Positions 34,555 to 47,000 of a DNA stretch of 64,000 bases are shown here, one piece after another. The stretch's first letter is position 1. Every line of letters starts with the position of its first letter. Both the position numbers and the translations under genes were made by a program. The notes under the pieces are model-generated. The model searched no databases, was not told where the DNA came from, and worked only from the letters and a program-made list of their open reading frames with translations. The stretch comes from Ditylenchus dipsaci (lineage: Eukaryota > Nematoda > Chromadorea > Rhabditida > Anguinidae): positions 124,001-188,000 of the forward strand of contig SADC01001299.1 in the NCBI GenBank assembly GCA_004194705.1. The letters are read 5' to 3'.

Positions 34555-35619
34555 CTGCCAGTGTTCAGCATGCTTAAACTGTGATAATAAAAAATATTTA
34601 CAGTTGATGAAGTTACGTTTTGCCTAAAGTCTACACAGGAAAAGAAGCTATACGTGTGTTGGAGGAGGCCCCAAAAAAATTTACTAGTCCCTTTTTTCAA
34701 TGTTTTTTTTCTAAAAGTCTAAAAAACTGTTTACTTAACTTTTAAAGCATTTTAAGCATGAAACAAATTTCCGGTAAAAATTGTTAAAAAAACAAGCTGG
34801 TCATCCAAGCTGATTTTTTTAGAATCATCTCTCCCCACTGTCTCAAAAAGGTTCAATGCAACTGTTAGTGTTAAATAGTAGTTGTAGATATAAATTAACA
34901 AGGGTGGGCAGGCCCCTTACAGGTGCTCAAGTTTTTTTTTCATTATACACTTTTAGTTTGTCTGCGAGCACTAAGCTCTACCTTTGCTCCTCTTACGCCT
35001 CCGGAAGCTATCCCCCCTCAGCATTGCTTCGTTTAGGTATATGAATGCTCTAATAGAGCCGTAAATGCATAGAGCCGTCCTTCCTAATAGAGCCCCTCTA
35101 AAAAATGAATGAAAAATAAAGCCCCCTCTCTAATAGACCCCCCCCTAAGCCAAAAGAGGCAAAATGCCAAATCTGGTCCATTTTTTCGCCTTAGTCCTCC
35201 TGTTGTTTTCTGCAATTTATTTACTTATTTTTCGTTGCTTTTTTTATTTATTAAAAAAAGTTTTGAACGATAACAAATCTGAGCATAAAATCTCAACCAT
35301 GTGGTTGAAAAATGTTCTCATATTGATTTTTTCGCATGGGCCACATTATATTAAACTGATTTAACGGGAGTAGCTTTTTTTGAACGGAAATCCTTTTTTG
35401 GGCAAATTTTGGTTTTTTCTCTGATTAGTTAAAAAATTACAAAAAAGTTAGTTGAAAAAAATATAGATACTTCATCAGGTAGCCCTGCATTCTAGTTTCT
35501 GATGAGGTATCATTTATTGCAATATCTTTTATAAATTTAACACACTGTCAAAAGTATTAATCGAATTATTTTTCTGACTTCCTTCATGCTTCGACCTTAT
35601 TGTTTCACATTTTAATGCA

Positions 35620-36405
35620 TAGTATTTTTCTGTGCACCACTTTTCAATTCTTTTTGCACCACTTTCACTCTTTCATGCAGCACCTTTTAGTGCACTATTT
35701 TTATTCTATTTTGCACCACTTTCAAATTTCACACTAAGATGTTTATTCAGATCGGATTATTAATGCTGCAAACATACTTACACGGACGACGGGCGCCCAA
35801 GGCTCCTGCCAGCGCTGATCTTTTACTAGCTCGTCGACCGGCGCCAAGATTTGAGAAATAGAAAAGAGATTTTTGAAGAGGCGCCAACTTTGTCACAATC
35901 CTTGTAGCAGCGTTGTTTTTTCCAATTTTTCGAAAAGTGTTTTGAAAATTTTCAAGAAAAAACATCTAAATGAGAAATTTTTTTAGAGATTTTTATATGA
36001 AATTTTTGTTTATCTCGAGCGGATTTTAAATTTAAAAATACTTATCAACTTCAAGAGCAATGTACACATGCGAATCGACTATGCTAAACAAAATTCCAGT
36101 GTCAGAATATTATTTGCTTCCCTAAAATAGTTTCACGTCGAAATTTTATTTCAGAAAATGATGAAGGGTGATTTTCCCATCAAGCCCCTGCGCTCCGGAA
36201 GGGAGCATTGAGGGCTTGAGAGTTAGAGATGCGCGCACTCACTTACCTTAGACATAATTCCGAGAAGACTCTTGATCATAAAATGCGTATAGGGACTCTT
36301 TTTCCTTAGCTTAAAAGTCCCTAAAAAAGTGGTGCATGAAAGAGTGAAAGATGTGCATTAGAAAAGTGGTATAAAAAAGAGTGAAAGTGGTGCACAGAAA
36401 ATATT
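35620..36405. repeat. Word-hairpin with GCACCACTTTCA repeats
   Basis: The left arm (35620-35725) repeats GCACCACTTTCACTCTTTC; the right arm (36325-36405) is GAGTGAAAGTGGTGCACAG and variants. Outer ends TTTTTCTGTGCACCAC / GTGGTGCACAGAAAATATTA pair. A fragment of the mosaic repeat (36180-36300) lies inside. The minus-strand frame 35747-35965 is not supported as a gene. Confidence 0.6.
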
Positions 36406-36599
36406 ACCCCATTTTAATCAGGCAATTCAATTTATGGTATTTAATCAGAAACTATAATCGCAGATCTGTCTGATGATGTTATCACTTTGAGAAAAGCTTA
36501 AAAGATTCAAAGCTAATTAGACAAACCAAAATTTGTCCAAAAAAGTAAACTTGTCCCAAAAAAAGCTTTGTCCAAAAATTTCGGGAAAAATTCGCTCGA

Positions 36600-36750
36600 T
36601 GCAAGGTTGAAAAATAAAGCCTCCTCTCTAACAGAGCCTCCCTCTAACAGAGCCCCCTCTCTAACAGAGCCCCCTTCCTAATAGAGCCCCCTCTAGAGCT
36701 TGATTGAAAAATAAAGCCCCGGGGGCTCTATTAGAGAATTTACGGTATTT
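36600..36750. repeat. CCGTATTT-family copy with CTCTAACAGAGCCCCC words
   Basis: Four or five tandem words CTCTAACAGAGCCCCC end in GGGGGCTCTATTAGAGAATT then TACGGTA. The left CCGTA end is not clear. Similar words (CTAATAGAGCC) occur at 35045-35150. Confidence 0.55.
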
Positions 36751-37149
36751 GAGCACCCTTGCTATTTTTAGATTTTTTATACAGGGCGCGCAAAAGTTAG
36801 AGATGCAGATTCACCTTACAGAAAAGTCAGACCAATTTTTTTAAGTCGAAATTATCAAAACTAGAGAGCATTCAAAGCTAACAATGGAATTTTTCTGGTT
36901 GAGAATTAAGATTTTGGGAATTTTTAAGGAATTTTGTATGAAATACCAAAATTTGTATTTTTTCCATGTTCCCTCCGTACCATGTAGAAAATTTCTTTCT
37001 CTACAAGGCTTTTGGTTTTTTTTAACATTATTCCACGAAAAAATAACGCCAAAATTCATATCAAGTCAAACAATAAAAAAATATATGAGGCTTTCACAAA
37101 ATCTCTTGTGACTTTTGATTTATCAATATTCCATGGTCAAGTGATAGCT

Positions 37150-37425
37150 TATTCGGCCCTATCCCCATATTAGAAAATTTTTCGCCTCGGTCCTCCCTGT
37201 TGGTTTTTTGTAATTTTTTAAGCTTATGGAAGTGTAGGCCAGCGTATGTTAGGACGGGTTCAAACATTTTTTCCGAACTACAAGAGGGTTACTAAGGTGT
37301 TTGAGTCGGTCCTAACATTCGCCAGCCCAGCTTGCCTCAGCACAACTCAGCCTAAAAAAGTACAAACGAACAGGGAACCAAGGCAAAAAACACCCTTATT
37401 GAAGGATAGGGTCGCTTATTTTGAA
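37150..37425. repeat. GGGGACCAAGGC-family hairpin with GCGTATGTTAGGACG stem
   Basis: Ends GGCCCTATCCCCATAT / GGATAGGGTCG, then GCCTCGGTCCTCCCTGTTGG / AACAGGGAACCAAGGC, and inner CAGCGTATGTTAGGACGG / GTCCTAACATTCGCCAGCC. The same nested stem occurs at 38290-38515, 49960-50105, 51790-51925 and 62040-62090. Confidence 0.6.
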
Positions 37426-38289
37426 GCTCCGACAAAGTCAAATGGGTCGTTATCCATGGAATCCTTGGTATCCAGGGATCTTGCTGACTGACTTCTGAAA
37501 AAGTTTTTAATTGATGCAAACGAAAAATAAGGAACGCAAAACAAAAATGAAAGAGACGCCGTATTAAAACTGATAATATTTCTGATAAAGTGTTTACTGA
37601 AATTTCCGAAGACTATGTTCTATCTTTAAAAATACGTGTCTCGACAACCTGTTAATGATATTTTATGGGTATAATGTACTATTACAAGCAATGCGCGTCC
37701 TACATGATGAAAATATCTAGATGGGTGGGTGAAAAAGCACAAAAATCTCTGCTTCACTAAACGTCTCTTCTAACAGCCATGGGTACATGTCTAGACTATG
37801 ATTTCGACTCACTCCGTAAAATTAACTACATAAAAGCAGTCTTGCCTAGTTGAAAATGCAGGATCTATTGCTATAGCGGCTCTCCCCCCACAAATTATTT
37901 TGAAATATAGTTTTCAATCAACTTCTTTCTATAAGCTACCTCACCCTAAGACCCTATATCTGTTCTCATAGTCAATAAAGGGTGTATTAAAATTATTGGC
38001 CACTTTTAGACTGCCATAACTTTTTTTCTAGTACTAATTTCAAAATTCTGTAAACGTATTTAGACTCAGCTCGCTCTAACAATGTTTTTGATGTATGATT
38101 TCAGAACACGATTTTCGCTTGTACCCCTGTGATTTTAGTGCTAGTCTGTGGAGAAACTCTAGATATGCATGACCCAACCCACAGGGGGGACAAGCGAAAA
38201 CCGTGTTTTTGACATTACAAGCTAAAAAAATGTTAGAGCGAGCTGAGTCGATCTGCGTTTACAGAATTTCGAAATTTGTCCTAGAAAAA

Positions 38290-38700
38290 TTGGCCCTATA
38301 CCTCTCAATGGGAGAGGGTTGCCTTGGTGACTCCTGTTGTTTTTTGCAATTTTTTAGGCTTTAGGCTTAGGCAAGGCTAGGCCAGTATAGGCCAGAATTG
38401 ACTCGAACGTATTGAGACTCATGTTTGAGTTCGTCCTAACATACGCTCGCCCACTTTTGCCTGAGCCTTAGCCTAAAAACTCACAAAAAAACAACAACAC
38501 GGGGCACCGAGGCAAAAAATCTTGGAACACACTGCTGTTTTTTTGCGAAATATGCCTTGGTCCCCCTGCTGTTTGAAGATGATATTAATATATTGATATT
38601 AATTTAACTATAATGAACAGGGGACCAAGGCATATTTCGCAAAAAAAACAACAGGGGGCCAAGGCAAATTTGGCAACCGCTTTTGCAGTAGGACCGGGAT
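38290..38700. repeat. Two adjoining GGGGACCAAGGC-family hairpins
   Basis: 38290-38515 pairs GGTTGCCTTGGTGACTCCTG with GGGGCACCGAGGC and has the AGGCTTAGGCAAGGCTAGGC inner stem. 38525-38665 pairs CCTTGGTCCCCCTGCTGTTT with its complement around an AT loop. Both sit within a larger inverted repeat 37985-38760 (ATTGGCCACTTTTAGACTGC / CAGTTCAAAACTGGCC), so this is nested. Confidence 0.6.
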
Positions 38701-38927
38701 AGGGCCAAAAAAGTTATGGCAGTTCAAAACTGGCCGAAAATCTTGGGACACACTGTATTTTGCATCACTGTTTTTGCTTTTATCTAGCTCTCGCGAGTTC
38801 CGCCGCTTTTGCTTTCTTTAATTATAGTTGACTGCACAAAAATCTGAAAATTCAACTTTTCGCGGATTGATTACCTAAGAGCAATTATAGTGAATATACG
38901 ACATTTATTTCATTTAAAGGACCATTG

Positions 38928-39560
38928 CCGTCTACGGCCACGGAAATTTGGACTTTTGAATTGGCGGGGACAGCTAAATTACTGCGAAATATTTTTTGAA
39001 ATATTTTAGTTTGCAAATTAAATTTTTGCACTTAGGGGGGGGGGTGCACTTGGGGTTTTTTTCATATATATATTTTAGTGTTTTTATATTATTGTCTCGA
39101 AGAAAAAGTCATTTTTTTAACTTTTTTCGTCAAAATTTGAATTTTTGCCTTTAGATATCAAGGTAAATGACTGTGTTTAGGTATTTTCTACTGTATACTA
39201 CCAAATTACCCAACCACCTGGATAGTACCAAAACCATCTGAATAGTGTCCAAATCATTTAAAGAGGGTGCTCACATCATCCAGACAGGCTTCAATCACCT
39301 CATGGTACCTAAACCACCCGGATACTGCTACAACCATCTAAATGGTGGTTTGCTGCACTTGGGTTTTACGGATCTAACACACCCACTGCACTACAACTTA
39401 CTTATGGTTCCTGAAGACTCGCTTCGACCAATACACATAAATTATAATTTAAAGAAATGAAAATAAATAAATAATTCAAAAAATATTTTCGCAATAATTT
39501 AGCTGTCCCTCGCCAATTCAAAAAGTCCAAAATTCCGTGGCCGTAGACGGCAATGGTCCT
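38928..39560. mobile_element. TTAA-target hairpin element (AGGACCATTGCCG ends)
   Basis: Ends AGGACCATTGCCGTCTACGG and CCGTAGACGGCAATGGTCCT are flanked by TTAA (38924-38927, 39561-39564). Arms continue (CCACGGAAATTTGGACTTTT; GGCGGGGACAGCTAAATT and complements). The loop holds ACCACCTGGATAGTACC-type words. It has the same target and related arm text as the 27767 element, so both belong to one group. Confidence 0.78.
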
Positions 39561-39701
39561 TTAACTAGCTATTTTTATAATAATTTTCTGTTATTCTTTA
39601 TAGTTTATTTATATTATTGTTTATTCAGTCTCACAATCATTTAACTGTGTAAAAATGTCAAATGTCAGTTAAAATACTAAATATTATTTTTAGACATTAA
39701 T

Positions 39702-39754
39702 ATGCCTGCAAACAGCCTTTTGTTGCTAGCCATTTCTGTTTTTCTAGTAACGAG
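39702..39754 (+). CDS. Possible signal-peptide first exon, orphan
   Basis: ATG opens a short hydrophobic stretch MPANSLLLLAISVFLVT and ends at ACGAG|GTAAAT. This is what a secretory first exon looks like. No matching downstream exon was found before the ubiquitin-like gene at 40784, and such short hydrophobic frames arise by chance in AT-rich DNA. Confidence 0.25.
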
Positions 39755-40499
39755 GTAAATAGTTTGCAATTTGTTGAGTCGAAATGACCGTATTATCGTT
39801 TATTTTCTTCGGACGAAGTGTGCTAATCACATTGTTTTGTTAACTATTTCTTTGGGTTTACGAATGCACGGAAATTATTTATGATACGGTATATGACAGT
39901 AGCGTCGTGCTGCTTTAAGTAGAGTGAAAAAATGATCAATTGCAAGGTAGTGAACCGTTAACTACGTGAATAGAGTTTATTTAGTCAGAAAAATATTTTT
40001 ACTTCACTATTGACAACAAGTATCCTGTTTCTAACTGGATAAACACATTTCGAAAACTAAAGTATTCACTTATTTCTACTCTAAAGACGAGATTTGCACC
40101 GTTCCGACATTTTTTAGACAAAAAATTTCTGATATTCTCTACGATATGCAGAAAATATGCGCTGAAATTGCGAAATATGCACTAAAAAACGGAAAATATG
40201 CGAAAAATGTTGCATAAAAATACGAAAAAAGTACGCAAACAGGGCTGAAAGTGCGTTTTTTGTGCATAACTCTTGCTTGCATATCCGCGGAAAAATGTGC
40301 ATTTGCATAAAATTTGGGTCCCTGGATATAACGTGCACCCTGGGGACCGGTGCTAAACTGACTAAAATCGAACGAAAACGCCAAGGACGACGAAATTCTC
40401 GCCAGCTATCAGCCTAAACGATATTCTCAGACGGCAGAGTTCGAACTCAGCCGTCTGAGAATATCACTTAGGTCAGGAGACGATGGCTGACTTTTTCAA

Positions 40500-40672
40500 A
40501 ATAGACGACCCGATATAACGCGAGTCTCGATATAACGCGACTTTTCAAGCAGCTATTTGGCCAGAAGTAAAGAAAAATGACTTAACTAAACCCTTGATAT
40601 AACGCGACCCCCGTTATAACGCGACCTTTGGCCGGTCCCAAGGGTCGCGTTATATCGAGACTCGACTGTACT
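40500..40672. repeat. Pogo-like hairpin with TATAACGCGAC words
   Basis: The left arm repeats CGATATAACGCGAGTCT / CGATATAACGCGACTTTT; the right arm reads AAGGGTCGCGTTATATCGAG then ACTCGACTG before TA. It is the same design as 46153-46307 (TATAACGCCAC). The left terminal CAGTCGA is degraded. Confidence 0.6.
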
Positions 40673-40783
40673 TTTTTGAAAAAAAGAAGAAAAAGGCTAC
40701 AAAAACGTTTTACCTTGAAAATTGGCTTATTTGCTACCAATTATAATAAAAAATACGGTATATTATCATTAAGAGTACTGACC

Positions 40784-41331
40784 ATGGAGGTGACATTTCA
40801 CGATTATCATAATCGTCAAGGTCGAGTGACAGTCAATGACGATCCTAGTACTATTGATTTGATAGAAGCAATAGCTCACCGTTTAGGTAAACAAAGTCAG
40901 GAGATACAATAAATTTTCAAGGTGAAAAATTTCAAATTCCAAAAATGTAACACATTTTACTTACTTTTCAGCCGCAATTACAATTCATAACAATGTGCCG
41001 CTTAGTGAACTGGGTTACACAAGTCCTCATGCACCTGCTGTACAAGTCTCGTTAATTCCCAGCATCTATGTGCATGTATTTGGGTGGGCGAAGATTTCGA
41101 TGAAAATGGATCAAGAATGCATGTAATTAGTTACCATCCTGGCTTGTATCCTGAGACTATAAAACAATACTTTTGGAATTATTGGGAATAGTACCTGCAT
41201 TACACGATTTAAAACATCTTAGCATCCACGGAATCACTTTGAATAACCACCAAAACATAGAACAGCAAGGTGTACACGCAGGTCACCATCTATATTTGGT
41301 TTGTCATGTATCTTGCACAGATAATCATTGA
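40784..41331 (+). CDS. Protein with two ubiquitin-like folds, family unknown
   Basis: Exon 1 (40784-40921) starts MEVTFHDYHNRQGRVTV and contains TIDLIEAIAHRLGKQSQEI; exon 2 (40982-41331) continues AAITIHNNVPLSELGYTS and later HVISYHPGLYPETIKQY, LLELLGIVPALHDLKHL, GVHAGHHLYLVCHV, then TGA. The first 80 residues show the beta-beta-alpha-beta layout of a ubiquitin-like domain (polar strand, helix LIEAIAHRLG, then LSELGY). The C-terminal part repeats the pattern with a helix and the turn GVHAGHHLYLV. Three one-base deletions break the frame (about 40909, 41084, 41170). No diglycine end is present, so it is unlikely to be a conjugated modifier. I do not recognise the family. The GTAAAA-like start context is unremarkable. 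Confidence 0.6.
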
Positions 41332-44058
41332 ACATTTATATTGTGTTGGACAAATTGTAAAGGTTGACTGAAAAAATAGCAGGAGTACACTGTATGTGGT
41401 AACCCGAAAATACGTTTTTTTCAAAGATCTAAGCATTTTAAAATAGAGAAAGCGAAAAAAGTTTAGCATGGGTATTTTTCGAATATTTTGTTCGCCTTGG
41501 GCACCCTGTAGTTTTTGGTCATTTTTCGCTATCTTACCCCATTTTGGTCACTGGAGCGAGGCATTTTATGATCGATTGTCTTGCTCGAAATTATGTTTAG
41601 GTAAGGGAGTGAGCGCATCTCTAACTCTCAAGCTCGGGGCTTGTAGTTGAGATGCGCCCACCCCCATACCTTAGACACAAATCACTCGAAAGTGACTCTG
41701 GATGCATGAAAAAGCATTCACACTAGAGTTTTTGATGTGGTAGGCCCCAGTTAACATAACTATGTTCAAATCTCATCTTTTTATCCCCTCTTTAACAGAA
41801 GTGCCCAAGTCCCAAAATGACCAGAATCCAAAGGGTGGACCAAGGAAAAAATGACCTTTCGTATTTTCTTTTTTACGAAATCGGGGTCAAGAAAGCTGGA
41901 TATGAGGTTATCTCGGCCACCTGATGACTCTGTGTCAGGGTGCATTTTATACTTAAGCCGATTTTCGTCCGTTTTTATCCAAGTAAAAGACTTTGAATTA
42001 ACGAAAATAAAGTAAAAGTCAGAATAAAGAGAGCAAGAGGGGGAGGGGTCGTTCGGATAAGCGTAGCAATTTCACAGCTTTAGAATTTCCAAGATAATCT
42101 TGTATTACTGTGAATTTTGATTGTTTGAAATAAAAGTTTTGTTTGTTGATGTAATATTCAAATTGACGGCCCGGATTTACAAAAGACACTACCACAGTAA
42201 GCTCACAGGATGGAAGTTGAATACACATACAAATATTTTGAATACAAAAATAGTATTAAAAGGGCATGCCGTGCGCAAAACGGAGAAAAGGCGGGCACCA
42301 TCACTTCTTTTACTTCTCGAAGAATTTTTACATACGTTTTCATCTAAATTTTTATAAGTTTTCTGCCTAGCTTTCAAAAGTAGTATAGGTGATTAATATT
42401 ATATTTGACTCGAAACAAATCAAAAAATGGTGCGGCTCGAAAAAATTTGCTGGTCCCGTCTTAAATTTTCAAAACGCAAGGGCATGCCCCTCCACATGCA
42501 CTAAATTAAATAACATATTTTTGCCAAAGAACCAATTTTTTTGGACAGATACCCAAGTGCACCCTCCCCCCCCTCGAAAAATTTCTTGTACTTTTAAAGA
42601 AAAGTACCCATTTTTACCTGAAAATTTTTATTCTGATGCACCTAGTATGCGAAAATTCCTCAGCAATCCGAATAACAAAGCAGAATTTGAAAAAAATACT
42701 TTCTTGCTGAGATATGATCTTAAGTTGGAGTAAAGTTTTTTACGATTTTTTGCAGAATGGTTATTCTAGGCAAAAGTCGGCGTTAGTGTCATATACCTCC
42801 GCCAATAATTTTTTTTTACTCAGGCTTAGGCTCAGACCTGGCCATTACTAACAAGGGCTTTTGCATAACTCTTTTCTTTAAAGTTTGGTTATAAACACTA
42901 CTTGAAAATTATCGAACAGGGTATACGACACCAGTTAGACTTTAGCGTCCAAAAGTCCATCTTTTTTAAATTTAAGTTAAGTTCTCTGAATGCAAACTTT
43001 TTTATGCAGTAGTCTCGAGATATTGAAAAGACTTGTTCAAAATTTATCACTTTTACCTTTCTTTGATTGAAATTCGGGTTGAAAAATATTAAATAGAGGT
43101 TGAACTGCATAACATGCTTTCAATTTTTTTTCCGCATTGAGCGTGTAGGTTACGGTAAAATATCAATTACCGACCGTCAATTAATTTTTTTTTGAAAAAT
43201 TTTGATCAAATCTCATCCTGAATCCGAATCCGTCGAGATCACATCGAAATAATTTTTATGGGCTGATATATAGCCATTTTGAGTAGGTAGACCAGAAATT
43301 TAGCACCACTTATCTATTTCAGTGGATATTTTAGTCTATAAACGATATTTCGATCTGATCTCAACGGATTCGGATTCCGGAGGAGATTTTGTTATCCGAG
43401 TCGACTTTCCAGAAAGTTTTGCCTTGAAAACTGTTTATTTTGATCTAAATTTAAAAAAAATATTTAGGGTCGGTAATCGATAGCAGTCCTAAGTTAGTGG
43501 TAATTTCGGTCTGCTCACGGATGTTTTTGCTTTCTTCAGTTAATTTTTTCAAATCATTTTTCTACATCTAAAACGGGTACTAATAAGTGTATAATCCTGG
43601 CTTAAACTGTCATAGTCACTAATTAATTGCTTAAAATCTTTTATATCCAATTTACTCGATTAAAAAAGTTAGTATTCATAATTGTGCGAAGGCTAAACTG
43701 GATTAATGTCAACCAATTGTTTAAAATGTTTCTAATTTTTAACTTTAACTTTTTAACTTTTTTCTTGCTCCACTGCAAATGCCAATTTAAATTGCCATTG
43801 TAAGTTTTGATTGAGTCCCTTTTGTTTTATCAAAACACTTTGAGAGCAGGTAAATGGCTCTGGATAAAATTCATTCACGCAATTAGCTACTTCATTGTCT
43901 TGGCACACACACAAAAATTATACCTATGCTGTAGTCATGACTACACTTTACTATTATGCTTGATTTTGGCATCAAATTTAAACTAGAATAATTTATTAGT
44001 GGGTAGTAAATGACTAAAATAAAATCCAGCATTTTTTCTTTTATTCTGTCGAAAAATA
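41332..44058. other. Gene-poor stretch with repeat fragments
   Basis: 41595-41760 is an inverted partial copy of the CTTACCTTAGACATGA mosaic repeat. 43150-43490 is an inverted repeat whose ends pair ATTACCGACC with GGTCGGTAAT and whose arms pair GAATCCGAATCCGTCGAGAT with ATCTCAACGGATTCGGATTC. The frame at 42389-42733 contains a G/C-tract and has no splice or family support. Otherwise nothing identified. Confidence 0.5.
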
Positions 44059-47000
44059 ATGAAACAGCATGCTAGAAGTGTGTCTAAGAAAAAAATCGTG
44101 GATCACAAATCTTCTAGTTTAGAGCGAAGTGTTAGGAAATCAGCTCAATCTAAAGGTTAATTTGTTTTTGTGAACTTTTCTTTGATAATTTCTTTTTTAA
44201 TTTTCGGCGGCTCTTTAAAGTCTTTGAACGAGAACTCTGCTAATAAGTTGTCGTCTGTCAACGAGAAATTACCTCAAACATTGCTTGGTAAAGAAAAATT
44301 TGTTTCTGTACGTTTTTTATTTGGTTTTTGTTCTAGGGAGTTATGCTTCAGCAGAGAAGTTTAGTCGTTCGCCTTACATGAGCTCAGTCAATGATCTCAG
44401 AGAAGAGCTGCTAAAAACTAAAAAAGTAGGTTTAAAGCGTTGGTATTTGATCAAAGAAATTTAAGTAAAGTAGTCGAAAAATATTTTGCTATACTGTTTT
44501 TTTATTGGATTTTCTTTCTAATCTCAAATTCGAGAATAATATTCCCTTTGTTAATTTAAATTACAAAATATGAAGGCTCATTCAATGGCACTCAGAGATA
44601 ACTCTTTCATGCGCACTAAACTAAGGATTGCTGAAAAGGAGTGCAAACGAAAAGAAAAGGAGATAGGCAATTTGTTGTCTAGTGATCAGGTTAGCTAACT
44701 AAACAATACATTATTAACAAAGCTATTTTTTAAGGCCAACTCTTCCAAATATGAAGAAGGTTGCAACTTAATTCTCTTAAAAAAAGGATTTTGCAATTGG
44801 AGCGTGCGCTGAGAAGTAAAACTGAAGAAAACGAGTTAATTATTATAAGGAGTAACAAAATATAATCTAAAAAACATTCAGATACTTGCTGAGTGATAGA
44901 AATGTGGCCAAGGCTGCAGAAAATAGACATATGGTAAAATAAATTGTGAAATTCCGCAGCTACAGTCTCCATAAACCAGCACACCCCAGACTGGTCTCAG
45001 GGGCGTCGGTTTTCGGAGAGTGAACTGCACTTATTTAGTTGGACCTTCAATTAAATCCAAAATATCTAAAAAATTATCCCTTAAGCCCATCCTAAATGAT
45101 GTTGACCAAAAAACTAACCAAAAGTAACACTACCTAAGCTTAAAAATCTAGAAAATCTCGGAGTTGTTTAGACATGGCTCTTTACCATTCCTACAAAAAA
45201 AAATCACACGGCGTCAAATCAAGAAAATACGACAGCCCTGCATGAGAAGCCGAAAAGTCAGGGTTAAACGGTCACCTATTTTAGTGAGAAACTCGTATCT
45301 CTTCTTCTTTCTCTCAACATTTCTTCGGCCTAATATCAAAAATTGAAAAGTTATGGCCCAAAAAAAAGCTTTTTATAGTGTATGTTTAATGAGACAATAA
45401 TTTTTTTTATCTTTAGCTCGGAAAAATGGAAACTGAATGCAACCGTCTAAAAAATCATCTGTCTCAAAGGTTTCAAATTTAAAGACTATTCCCATCTGTT
45501 TACTAGTCTGTATACACTTAGCATCCCTGAAGGAGAGTTCTTGCGAGAAAAGCTCAATATATGGAGATAATAGACCGTTTAACAGAAGAAAATATGGAGC
45601 TAAGGAGGATTCTTGGGGAATATGAGAAAAACAACAAAGGTAAGGCCATAACATCCCTTGTGTATGTAATTGCTACTTTGTTGCAGACAATGACCTGTTG
45701 ATCAGAGAAGCTATGCATTTGGACAAACACTTTCAAGACTCTCAAGCTAAAATTCCAGGTTTTTGTGGTTATTCTACTACGACACAAATTAAGTTCTCTT
45801 AAGAAAGCAAGCAAATCAGTATAGAGATGCCCTTTCTGCTTTTTCAACCAGCGCAGATCAAGAAGTGCTGTAGCAGCTCGCTCAACTTCTGACCAAGGAA
45901 GAAGAAAAGCAGACAAAAAAGAAATTTCTGCAACACATGCTTATTACAGTGAACACTCTAACAATGGTTAGTTAGACCTTTTTCTTTTTATAATAGGACA
46001 GTACCTAAAAATTAAAATAGGAAATATCAGAAATATACAGGGTGTGTCGAGAAATTCCCTGGTTTTCAAGTGGTCATGTTTTTTCCTTAAGTATTTTACG
46101 AAATTCTGTTTTCACCAACCAATTTTTCTCGCCGACAATATTTTTCAGGATACAGTCAACTCTCGATATAACGCCACTCTCTGGAGACCGGCCCAAATTG
46201 GCGTTGTATCGAGGGTTCACTTGATTAAAATTTTAGTCGAAGCTGACCAAATCGGTCCATTTCTGGGTGGCGTTATATCAAAGTGGAGTTATATCGAGAG
46301 TCGACTGTATTAAAAACACTATTTTCGCTCGGTCCCGCTGTGGTCTGTAGACGGCATTTGGATAGGCAAGACAAAAACCACAAGGGGACCAGGCGAAAAT
46401 CGTGTCCACGACGTTATATACCAAAAGATATTGTCGTAGAGAAAAAAACGATTGACGAAAAAGAATTTAAAAAAAGGTCTTCAAAAAAAACTCCAGATTT
46501 TTTCAGTTAGTTTCTCAATAAAGCAAACCATCCCGTAGTCAAACTTCGGTTATCCGACACTTCACTTATTCGGCATCTTAAATTACTTCATTTGGCTGAA
46601 ATCGTCTCATTCTCTGTCAACTCACACTCCTGTTATCCGACTGGTTTATCCGGTCCCCAGGGATGCCGGATAACCGAGGTTTGACTGTATTAAAATTTCA
46701 GCTTAATTAAAAAAATTCTTCAGGGCACATTGCCAATCTTCTATTGTTTTCTAGTGGGCGCTGTCAATACGATCTATTTTTTTTCAGCTATTTCGATTGA
46801 AATATTTTTTTTTCTTAAATTTTTAATATGTTTAATCACCTATGAATTAGTTGACATTTTCTAAAGTTTTCTACTTGATGTTAATGACTTTCTTTTCAGG
46901 CTTGAATGGCTCTATTGATTCGCATTTCTCCGAGCAAAAAGTCTAGCAACAACAAAGTGTGGAGAAAAGCGCCTCCAATAAGTATTACAATTCCAACTAG

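Noticed and set aside
39245..39460. 71-codon open frame with HLNGG and TDLTHPLHY
   Set aside because: It is the loop of the TTAA-target hairpin, made of ACCACCTGGATAGTACC-type repeat words.
42389..42733. 114-codon plus-strand open frame
   Set aside because: Parts look protein-like (SMRKFLSNPNNKAEFEKN), but it runs through a C-tract, has no clear splice sites and no family.
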